From Arsukibacterium sp. (GTDB lineage: Bacteria > Pseudomonadota > Gammaproteobacteria > Enterobacterales > Alteromonadaceae), in NCBI RefSeq assembly GCF_018402695.1, contig NZ_JAGYIM010000008.1, positions 1 through 64,000 of the forward strand: DNA of 64,000 bases. The letters are read 5' to 3'. Below the pieces are notes generated by a model. That model did no database searches and was not told the DNA's origin. It saw nothing but the letters and a program-made list of their open reading frames with translations. Position 1 is the stretch's first letter. Each line of letters begins with the position of its first letter. Made by a program: the position numbers and the translations under genes. Shown in pieces: positions 17,700 through 24,787 of this stretch.

Positions 17700-17715
17700 T
17701 TTCGGCATGCCGAAA
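17700..17715. repeat. Palindrome TTTCGGCATGCCGAAA, copy 2
   Basis: Second perfect copy of the palindrome at 16924-16939. Here the symmetry extends by one more base each side (CTTTCGGC...GCCGAAAG). It lies about 46 bp upstream of the DUF6904-like start codon, a suitable place for an operator. Confidence 0.6.
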
Positions 17716-17760
17716 GTAACAAGACTCTGCTCAGTATAAGAGCTACCACAGGAGATAAAA

Positions 17761-18401
17761 TGCTGGAATTCAGACTCACCCCTAATCATGCCGGCATTGC
17801 GCTCTGGGGCGACTTTTACACATTATCCCGACTACATGAATTTGTTCATCATGTGGTGGAGCAAAGCAACTATATTGAGGATAAGGAGGGCTTTGTACTG
17901 GGCCTGGCTTATGATATCCGCAAGGCTTACCAAGGCGAGCGTAGTGAAGAGTACCGGGGCGACTTTGAGGATGAGCGATACCGCATTTTCGGTGTTGAAA
18001 TTCTTTGGCCTGTACTGCTTGCACAGATAGGTATGCTGCGCCAGGCGATGGCATTTATTCCAACCAGTAAGCTTGATCAGGCGGTAATGTTTGAGCTGGA
18101 GTATGTTGTTGAGTCAGCAGTCCGCTCTGCGATGCCAGCTGCCGCCGATGAAATCATTTACAGAATTAAGGCAATTGGTAATGCCTCTTACATGCACGTC
18201 GACAGTATCCTTGATAGTCGGGTCAACTATTTTATCAGGCTCTCCCCGCAGCAACGCCTGACAACCTTGTCAAAAGTGTTACAAACGTTTGATCCTATGT
18301 ATGGCATTATGGCGCTCTCGGACGCTAAGTTCAGTCCCGATGTCATACCACCAACAGCCTTTGCCAACAGCGGTGAGGATTGGCCTGATTTTGAGTGGTA
18401 A
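17761..18401 (+). CDS. DUF6904-like protein
   Basis: The 213-residue product from ATG 17761 begins MLEFRLTPNHAGIALWGDFYTL and has GLAYDIRKAYQGERSEE and ILWPVLLAQIGMLR, which resemble DUF6904 proteins as I remember them. AGGAG is placed just before this ATG; the frame is open further upstream but that part is not protein-like. No function is established for the family. Proteins of this kind are often near toxin-immunity and defence genes. Confidence 0.6.
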
Positions 18402-18457
18402 GCATCGATGTCCGTTTTCGCAGCTATGCGGTCAGTAGGTTTACGCAGGAGCTGAGC

Positions 18458-18793
18458 CTATGAACCGCGTTTGATTTTTCTGGCCAACTCAACCGCCAAT
18501 TTTTCCATATCAATGCCGGCGCCGGTAAACTGGGCAGGAATGTGTTTTAGTGTAGTGGTACCACGCTGAGCAAACTCACAAAATGCCGTCATTTCTTCAA
18601 ACAGTAAAGCCGGTACTGCATAGAATTGGATCTGGTCTGCAGATAAAACAGCAATCGCATCACCTTTCGCTTTTGCCAGCTCAGCAACCGGGTTTGATTT
18701 GAACCTTTCTATTGATACGGTTGGACTATCATGTGTTTGTTGTGGCATACGTAATTCCAATACTGCGTCAGGGATAGCCGTATAAGTTAGCAT
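18458..18793 (-). CDS. Phd/YefM (StbD-like) antitoxin
   Basis: This 111-residue protein contains VSIERFKSNPVAELAKAKG followed by IAVLSADQIQFYAVPALLFEEM, the layout of Phd/YefM antitoxins of the StbD type. These proteins neutralise a RelE/StbE-type toxin and repress their own operon. No RelE-like toxin is visible next to it. Instead the start codon overlaps the stop codon of an unrecognised 129-residue gene (TAATG). Either that gene supplies the partner or this is an antitoxin that lost its toxin. Confidence 0.65.
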   Translation of the reverse strand: MLTYTAIPDAVLELRMPQQTHDSPTVSIERFKSNPVAELAKAKGDAIAVLSADQIQFYAVPALLFEEMTAFCEFAQRGTTTLKHIPAQFTGAGIDMEKLAVELARKIKRGS

Positions 18794-19182
18794 TACCGGC
18801 TGTTGAGACCAACAATCAGTGCCTCTGCTTGAGACTGTTGAGCCGGGGTCAGTTGATTAAAGCCCAGCAACTGGCCTGCAGCACGCAGTTCTTTCATCTT
18901 TTTCGGAGGCGCGAGAGTTACTGTGCCATTCGTCACTATGTAGGTCTGATTAGCAGCATTTAATACGCGAGCCTTTCTACTTTGTAATGGCTCTGATACC
19001 TCACGGGTAAAACCCAGTGCAGCCATTGAAAACCCGCTTTTTGTTGCTAAGGCTTCAAGCTCATTTGTCAAGTGTTCTTTTTGCTTCCTACCGCTGATGA
19101 CCTGTTGCAAAGACTGAACCAGCTGGGAAATTTCAGCATTTGGCCAATTTCTAACTTCTTTTAAAATATCACGATGTTTCAT
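18793..19182 (-). CDS. Hypothetical protein upstream of antitoxin, weak H-NS-like features
   Basis: A 129-residue basic protein. The N-terminal half (LVQSLQQVISGRKQKEHL and ALATKSGFSMAALGF) resembles the coiled-coil oligomerisation part and linker of H-NS-family nucleoid proteins, but the usual C-terminal DNA-binding motif is not evident. It sits between a 70-residue gene and the antitoxin and is translationally coupled with the latter. It could be a transposon-borne xenogeneic silencer or the unrecognised toxin partner. The H-NS suggestion is weak. Confidence 0.45.
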   Translation of the reverse strand: MKHRDILKEVRNWPNAEISQLVQSLQQVISGRKQKEHLTNELEALATKSGFSMAALGFTREVSEPLQSRKARVLNAANQTYIVTNGTVTLAPPKKMKELRAAGQLLGFNQLTPAQQSQAEALIVGLNSR

Positions 19183-19208
19183 CTAATAATGGCCTCAACC
19201 ACTGAAAT

Positions 19209-19421
19209 TTAACGATGTCTACGCCTATCTACGACACCCGCATTGATAAGTAATGTTGCTTGCTCATCAGTAATACGAGCTCTGGCAGGGTGACACACTA
19301 AGCAGTTGCCTTGTGGGTGGTCTTCAATGGATATTTTATCGGCATTGCTTAAGACAACATCAAGCGTGACTGAATCCAAAACTAAGCCGGTACTTCCAAT
19401 GGTCAGTTCTTTTACGGTCAT
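19209..19421 (-). CDS. Hypothetical protein, 70 residues
   Basis: This small protein contains a CLVCHP motif that could bind metal or a redox partner. The N-terminus MTVKELTIGSTG is preceded by TTGAGAGG, a reasonable ribosome site region. It is the first gene of a three-gene minus-strand operon at the right end of the transposon (spacing 26 bp to the next). I do not recognise the family. Confidence 0.45.
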   Translation of the reverse strand: MTVKELTIGSTGLVLDSVTLDVVLSNADKISIEDHPQGNCLVCHPARARITDEQATLLINAGVVDRRRHR

Positions 19422-19583
19422 GTATTCTCCAGTTGAGAGGTAAACATATCAAGAATAAACGACTATACACAGACCCAAATCGTTTTGACACCATCTTAGG
19501 ATAAGTGCGACTTGTTTCTTTAAAAGTCTGATTTAAGATTGGATTAGCAGTATAAATGCCTATATTAATCAGCTGGATAATAT

Positions 19584-19621
19584 ACTTTTTGTGAAAAAAA
19601 TTCAGAATCCCGTCGGCCCTC
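19584..19621 (-). repeat. Right terminal inverted repeat of the Tn3-family element
   Basis: Read on the minus strand this starts GAGGGCCGACGGG and continues to CACAAAAAGT. It matches the left repeat (5057-5095) with a single one-base gap near the tip. The next five bases outside are TATAA, the target duplication. Confidence 0.92.
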
Positions 19622-19626
19622 TATAA
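19622..19626. repeat. Target site duplication, right copy (TATAA)
   Basis: Direct repeat of 5052-5056. Removal of the element and one copy joins the CIA30 upstream sequence to the accessory region that begins here, so the insertion was in an intergenic stretch. Confidence 0.9.
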
Positions 19627-19682
19627 CTCCACGTTTAATATAGCCGCTAATGTATATTATGTTAAATAAGGTTGTTGGTTAA

Positions 19683-19850
19683 AAATTATATAAAATTTTT
19701 GGCAAATCCATTCTAGTTTTAGAATTAACTACAACACTTTTAGAATCGCAAGCCCCACTAAATAAGGCCTACGAGCACGAGTTGGCAAAAGTAGATCTAT
19801 TTCTTCAAATAAGAAAGCTGCTGAACTTAATAATGGATCATGCCCTGTAG
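19683..19850 (+). pseudogene. 3'-terminal gene remnant
   Basis: An open frame of 55 codons without an ATG, GTG or TTG near its beginning reads as a plausible protein end, including LESQAPLNKAYEHELAK. It stops at 19848-19850, convergent with the DUF3775-like gene. It may be the tail of a gene whose front was lost when the accessory region was assembled. I do not recognise the product. Confidence 0.35.
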
Positions 19851-19854
19851 CTTT

Positions 19855-20148
19855 TTAAAACTCATTTATTAAGGCGTCTTTTAATGGTTTACCAAACAGA
19901 TAACTGGCAATGGTTTCTTGAGAGATAGCATTCGCTTGCTCTTTAAGCTTGGCAAAGTTTACGATGCTCATTATGTCTTTATCGTAGAGACCTAGCCACA
20001 CTAGCGTACATAGCTCTTTCTGAGAGTATATGAGCGACTCTAATGTCTCTAGCAGTGAACCGCGCTCTGGTGATAGTTTTATATAGTCTTGAGCAGACTG
20101 ATTTGCTTTAACTGCTAAATCGAACACTAGGGATTTGGTTAAGTACAA
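19855..20148 (-). CDS. DUF3775-like protein
   Basis: This 97-residue protein resembles DUF3775 proteins: a central LVWLGLYDKDIMSIVNFAKLKEQA and a C-terminal TIASYLFGKPLKDALI. Family members are small and of unknown function. The start is a TTG with no strong ribosome site, so the N-terminus may be truncated. It follows the methyltransferase gene by 65 bp on the same strand and may belong to that operon or be a neighbour by chance. Confidence 0.55.
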   Translation of the reverse strand: MYLTKSLVFDLAVKANQSAQDYIKLSPERGSLLETLESLIYSQKELCTLVWLGLYDKDIMSIVNFAKLKEQANAISQETIASYLFGKPLKDALINEF

Positions 20149-20213
20149 TAATTTATTTTATTCCCTCAGCCTAGAGAAAAGATCTGAGCCACCAGCGATT
20201 TAATTCGCAAGGT

Positions 20214-21185
20214 TTAATTGGTAGCGACTTTACCAATCCCTGAGGTTAACATTGATTCATCTGATTTTTCACTACCAATAATTGGCATTTTCATTGTGCT
20301 AGAGGCTATTAGTAGTTCTCGCCCTACTCTTGCTTTATTCATTACATAACTAAGTTCAATGACATTAATCCCTGACTTAGCGTAAAGTTCATGAACAAGA
20401 GGATCATCATCATATGATATCAACCAAGGATTATTCTGATGCTTGATTGCATTGGAAAATGCAGTATGTTGATAACTATTGAAACAATATTTTTTATATA
20501 TGTTTTTTCCTTCTTTAACATATGGAGGATCTGCATATATAAAACAGTTTTCTTTATCCAACTTAAACACTAAGGAAGAAGCATCTTCGCTTTTAACGAC
20601 AATATTTCTTCTGAGCTTTGCTATATTCTCTATTCTCTGAATGAGATCAACCTTATTAAAGCGACAATCTATCAAATAGTTTCCATTTTGAGCTTGGCCT
20701 CCAATGGGGCCCGCGTGTAATATTCCAGACCTGTTAGTTCGGTTTAGAAAGAAAACACTTAACGCTTTATCCAAATCAGAAGAATCGACATTCCCCTCAA
20801 AAATATCCCTATATTTATGCCACGATTTCAAGTTGACATTCACTTTTCGGATTTCTTTCGTTAGTGATGCAGTATGGTTAATAGCAGATTGCCAAAACTC
20901 AGCGATAAAAGGATTAGCGTCATTTAGTATTAACTTACTAATGATTCCTGCCTCAAGTAGCGGCAAAGAACCTCCTGCTCCTCCACAGAATGGTTCTACG
21001 AACTTAGTCCCTTTGAGGTCATTTGATGTAAGAAAAAGCGCTAAAAATTTAGACAATTTACCTTTCCCACCGGGATAACGGAATGGGGACAAATTTGACC
21101 TTAATTTAGGCAGTTTGAAATATTTTATTACTCGCTGGGACTTCAAACTGTCTACAGCTTCTTTAGTATATCTAGGCTCTTTCAC
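20214..21185 (-). CDS. D12-class N6-adenine DNA methyltransferase
   Basis: This 323-residue protein belongs to the Dam/D12 class of adenine methyltransferases. The SAM-binding motif PFRYPGGKGKLSKF is at about residues 35-48, VEPFCGGAGG follows, and the catalytic DPPY motif is in IYADPPYVKEG near residue 218. The GTG start overlaps the stop of the NurA-like gene (TAGTG). Being coupled to a nuclease and a HerA-type ATPase, it probably marks self DNA, although regulation by methylation or a stand-alone role is possible. Target sequence is not readable from the protein. Confidence 0.88.
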   Translation of the reverse strand: MKEPRYTKEAVDSLKSQRVIKYFKLPKLRSNLSPFRYPGGKGKLSKFLALFLTSNDLKGTKFVEPFCGGAGGSLPLLEAGIISKLILNDANPFIAEFWQSAINHTASLTKEIRKVNVNLKSWHKYRDIFEGNVDSSDLDKALSVFFLNRTNRSGILHAGPIGGQAQNGNYLIDCRFNKVDLIQRIENIAKLRRNIVVKSEDASSLVFKLDKENCFIYADPPYVKEGKNIYKKYCFNSYQHTAFSNAIKHQNNPWLISYDDDPLVHELYAKSGINVIELSYVMNKARVGRELLIASSTMKMPIIGSEKSDESMLTSGIGKVATN

Positions 21186-22597
21186 TATTTTTTGTTCTTA
21201 ACATTTAATCCGTTTCTGGAAACTAACTCTAATACTTTTCCACCGGGCATTAGACTAATTGATGCGTGTCTATGCGCTAAAGCTACGGGAACAACTGCGT
21301 TTTCGTATAACTCTAGTTCGAAGAATTTGATTATACCTAAAGTTCTGTCTAGTGTATCTCGGTATTTGGAAAGCTCAGTTTTCGCACACTGAAAATCTTT
21401 CCTATTTCCTTTTCTTTCAAATGGATATGGAATGCAAAATGTAAATATCCTTCCACTGTCAGTCTTGAACAAGAAATCTTGTCCATAGTAAGTCTCATAC
21501 CCTTTACACCCCTCAGGGTCATACTTACCACTTATCCATCTACCCTTGTATTCATCTGTAAGAAGTCTAACCGAATTTCGTTTGTCGATCTTATTTAGGC
21601 TCTTGGCGTACTTCTTCAGTTGCCTATTCAGTGAATTGGCATGCTCCGCAACTTGACCTGTTTTAATTAGCCCTAAGATTAATGGTTCTCGATACCCTTT
21701 TCCCTTTAAGTCTTCAAAAATCTGAAAATATAATTTCATCAACCTACTGTGAATATCTGCTGGTTCACCAAAAATCGCTAATGGCCCGTCAACAAAGAAA
21801 GCCATTTCACTCAATGTTTCTGGTTGATAGTAATGAAGCATTCTAATTAAGTTGGCGATATTTAAATGTTCAACAACATTCATGAAACGAGTTATCGCTG
21901 AGGTGTTATCCCCAAATTCAGTTATTGGTTCATGCAATCTTAACGAGTCCGTTAAATACACTTCTTCATGACACTGTTCACATATATGAATAGTAGTAAC
22001 GTTGCTAAAAATAAAAGGTATTGGAGGTTTGTCCTTACATGAAGGGCACTTAGTGATCGTAATTACATTATCAGGCTCAATCGCCAACAGCGTGCCAGCA
22101 ACATTAAAGTCGCCACCAACAGCCATTTTAGTTCTATCATCCGACAACTGCTCCCATACCGCTTTCCGAAAACCATCCGCGACAGTTTTAGCTCCTTTAT
22201 ATCTGATGTTACTACCCGGTAAAGTAAAAGAAATAGCGTCTGCATTGCGGTGTAATTCTGCTACCTTAAAAGGATCTACAAATCTACTCTTCGGTGACTT
22301 TAGTCCCTCATAGCTGTTTACATCAATTAGGACAATACTGTTTTTAACATAACCAATTTGAGTACTAGGAAACAACCCATTGATTGGCTCAGAATACGGA
22401 CTAGCATCAGATGCGAATACTTTAGAAGGCAATGCACTAGTAAGTGGGATATCAACAAAGCCACTAACTATTTCTCTTGTTTCTTCTTCTGTTGGCTCCT
22501 TTATAAAGTCACATTCGCTCAAAAAAGCAGAAACGTCTGGGTTTCGAACTAAATCTGAATGCCCGCCTTTGGATGCCCGCTCCCTACTATAAGGCAT
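21185..22597 (-). CDS. NurA-like nuclease with inserted zinc ribbon
   Basis: This 470-residue protein has the pattern of NurA nucleases: an early KVFASDASPY (about residue 59), a central FFVDGPLAIFGE (about residue 268), and LILGLIKTGQVAEHAN. Between the first two motifs there is a CPSC...CEQC pair (residues about 184 and 207) that suggests a zinc ribbon. NurA proteins cut DNA 5'-3' and act through the ring of a HerA ATPase; the gene overlaps the HerA-like gene by 11 bp, giving strong support. The assignment rests on motif resemblance read by eye, as the family is divergent. Confidence 0.65.
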   Translation of the reverse strand: MPYSRERASKGGHSDLVRNPDVSAFLSECDFIKEPTEEETREIVSGFVDIPLTSALPSKVFASDASPYSEPINGLFPSTQIGYVKNSIVLIDVNSYEGLKSPKSRFVDPFKVAELHRNADAISFTLPGSNIRYKGAKTVADGFRKAVWEQLSDDRTKMAVGGDFNVAGTLLAIEPDNVITITKCPSCKDKPPIPFIFSNVTTIHICEQCHEEVYLTDSLRLHEPITEFGDNTSAITRFMNVVEHLNIANLIRMLHYYQPETLSEMAFFVDGPLAIFGEPADIHSRLMKLYFQIFEDLKGKGYREPLILGLIKTGQVAEHANSLNRQLKKYAKSLNKIDKRNSVRLLTDEYKGRWISGKYDPEGCKGYETYYGQDFLFKTDSGRIFTFCIPYPFERKGNRKDFQCAKTELSKYRDTLDRTLGIIKFFELELYENAVVPVALAHRHASISLMPGGKVLELVSRNGLNVKNKK

Positions 22598-24770
22598 GCT
22601 TTTCCCCTAATTTAAACTTCGCTAATTCTGCTTTAAGTTCTTCTGGAGTGAAACGATTAATTTGAGTCGGTATTACAAAAGGTGATGAAAGCGTTTTGAT
22701 TCTTGCAAAACCAACATCCTGAGCAGTCTTCAATGATGCATGAAAATCAGAAAAATCATAAAATTTCCCTAATGCTCTTAATTCGTCCTCGTTATTAAGA
22801 TGTGTAACAAACCAGTTCTCAGTGTTAGCAAGTATATTCGGATGAATTGATGACGGTTCTTGAGTAGCATAAACGAAAGCAATTTTTGCTTTCGCTCCTT
22901 CTTTCGCAATTCTTGGCCAAGTCGTAGATAAGTCCTCTTTCTTACCAATTAAGTTGTGCGCTTCTTCAACGTACATAACAATATTAGTGTTCTTTTCACC
23001 TCGATGAAAAATTGACATAGACTGCTCTAAAATATAGCGAGCAATCCTTTCAGCCATTGATTTTCTTACCTCTTCAGTACCAACGGATAAGTCTAGAATT
23101 ACAACTTTTCCAGCTAGCAGTAACTTGTAAATTTCAGCTTCTACTTCACCTTGCCTGTTAGGGCTATGATAATTCGCAATTGGTCCTAGTAAGCTTTTTA
23201 CTCTAATCGGCGTATCTGATTCAGATTTGCCAACTATCAGGTTACACAGTGCTTTTAAATTATCGTCAAGCCAGTCATCTTTCACCTTTGCGCTGCGTAG
23301 TGACGGCCATAGACCAGTTGGAATTTTTGTTCCATCTTTTTTATAAGCTTTCACTGCTTCAGCATAATCTTTTCGAATAGCGCGGTCTGCTTCCCTTGCA
23401 TGACTAAAAAATTCAGCAAGTTCTTTCAATGAAGCACCAGCAGCATAATCAGGGAAAAAGCTAGTTGCTTTTTGTTCAAGTTCTACTTGACTTGGTTTTT
23501 TCTCCAATTCATCTTCTAGTTCAGAAACAACTTCTGGAAACACATTCTCTAATATTTGACGCTTAACTGCTTTAGAAACAGCCAGTCTTACTTTCATTCC
23601 TATAGGGGGTTGAAATCCTCTAACAAATAATAGTGATTTAAAAGCGGCTAAATATCGTTCATGTCGATTTTTCTCACTTTCAGTGGCGTCATCTGGCAAT
23701 TCATCTAATGTGAGCGAAGATGACAATATCTTCATGTCATTTGCTAACTGCTCTTCTTTCAACAAGCTTTGAATAATAGTCAAACCAACATGGGGTTTTT
23801 CGTAAAAATTGTTCCGCAAATCCCTAAAGTTGGCATCATTTGTTTTTATGCCTCGATAACAAACAACTCCACTGGCAAATACATCCGCTATAGAACTGCC
23901 ATCGTCTTGATGATTGGCATTGGCGTATTCACCGTTAATATCAAAAATTATCTGACCTACGTTGTTCTTATCCTTGAGTGCCGCAAGAGCTACAGCCGAA
24001 ACAGTGGTTTTCAACGTATTTGACTTACCAGTCCTAGTCATACCTAATATAGCTGTTCTTCGAGCTAAAAAATCTGTTGGTTGTATCTGGACTGAAACCT
24101 TAGGCTCTGAAGGCCCCCGATGCAGACGATCTGACGAAGTATAACGCACTTTACCTATTTCAATTGGAGTTGGCATACCGCTAAAGCCTGACTTTTTAGC
24201 TTCTTCAATTGCCTTGGAAACCACTTCTGGATTCATATGATTCACAATCATGTTCAATGCATCTCCACGAGGCTTGAAAACTCTTAATTTTGTGGATGAC
24301 ATATAATTTTCAATGTCACTACCCAACCTTAACTGTCCACCTCCAATGTAAAATGTCCCTAAAATTCTGCACTTTAATGCTCCAAATTGTAATTCTGACT
24401 GAGTTAACGCATCGAGTCCGTCATGTACATCTTGAGTAAAGATTTCATCTTCTGTTCTGCGTTGGTTGTGCTCAATTCTTGTTCTTAGCAAATCAACGTC
24501 AGTCGGAAGTCCTGACGGTCCTATGACTCTGAGCAATACAACTTCTCTGTCTAACTCGTGAGCTTCGTTTAATCTATCTGGATCAAATCCAGACGCAATC
24601 AAAAAACTGTTGTGGGGAATTCCCGATACCTTTTCTTTCCAGCTATCATTGGTTAACACCAATGCCTCGCTAAAGTTCATTGAGTATACGTAACCAACAT
24701 GATTCTCTTTTGCCGCGCCAACTAGCTTTGCAAGCTTGTTTTCCTTTGCGATTTCATTAAATATTTTCAC
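22587..24770 (-). CDS. HerA-type hexameric ATPase
   Basis: This 727-residue protein has an N-terminal HAS-barrel-like part (residues about 1-200), a Walker A motif GMTRTGKSNT (about 245), an IIFDINGEYANA segment, and the Walker B region VMYVEEAHNLIGK (about 595). HerA proteins form hexameric rings that translocate on double-stranded DNA and feed a NurA nuclease. They also occur in several bacterial defence systems with other effectors. Here the next gene is NurA-like, and the upstream gene is an ATPase 17 bp away, so the three are one unit. Confidence 0.85.
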   Translation of the reverse strand: MKIFNEIAKENKLAKLVGAAKENHVGYVYSMNFSEALVLTNDSWKEKVSGIPHNSFLIASGFDPDRLNEAHELDREVVLLRVIGPSGLPTDVDLLRTRIEHNQRRTEDEIFTQDVHDGLDALTQSELQFGALKCRILGTFYIGGGQLRLGSDIENYMSSTKLRVFKPRGDALNMIVNHMNPEVVSKAIEEAKKSGFSGMPTPIEIGKVRYTSSDRLHRGPSEPKVSVQIQPTDFLARRTAILGMTRTGKSNTLKTTVSAVALAALKDKNNVGQIIFDINGEYANANHQDDGSSIADVFASGVVCYRGIKTNDANFRDLRNNFYEKPHVGLTIIQSLLKEEQLANDMKILSSSLTLDELPDDATESEKNRHERYLAAFKSLLFVRGFQPPIGMKVRLAVSKAVKRQILENVFPEVVSELEDELEKKPSQVELEQKATSFFPDYAAGASLKELAEFFSHAREADRAIRKDYAEAVKAYKKDGTKIPTGLWPSLRSAKVKDDWLDDNLKALCNLIVGKSESDTPIRVKSLLGPIANYHSPNRQGEVEAEIYKLLLAGKVVILDLSVGTEEVRKSMAERIARYILEQSMSIFHRGEKNTNIVMYVEEAHNLIGKKEDLSTTWPRIAKEGAKAKIAFVYATQEPSSIHPNILANTENWFVTHLNNEDELRALGKFYDFSDFHASLKTAQDVGFARIKTLSSPFVIPTQINRFTPEELKAELAKFKLGEKHAL

Positions 24771-24787
24771 ACAAATCCTTATCTGTA

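Larger units (their letters stand above)
5057..19621. mobile_element. Complete Tn3-family transposon (Tn4651-type) with chromate operon and toxin-immunity cargo
   Basis: The element is bounded by near-identical terminal inverted repeats and a TATAA duplication. The recombination module is tnpA (transposase), a tyrosine recombinase upstream of tnpA, and a divergent KfrA-like gene. That layout is the one described for Tn4651-type elements, where TnpS and TnpT resolve cointegrates at a site between their genes. Cargo begins with chrBAC and continues with AHH nuclease, Imm11-type immunity genes, a DUF6904-like gene and a three-gene operon with a Phd-like antitoxin. TnOtChr, a known Tn3-type element, also carries chrBAC with a superoxide dismutase as chrC, although with a different resolution system as I recall. 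Confidence 0.93.

Noticed and set aside
16830-17720. Possible dif-like XerCD module formed by the two palindromes
   Set aside because: The palindromes lack the arm-spacer pattern of dif sites. They are kept as repeats, but not called dif.
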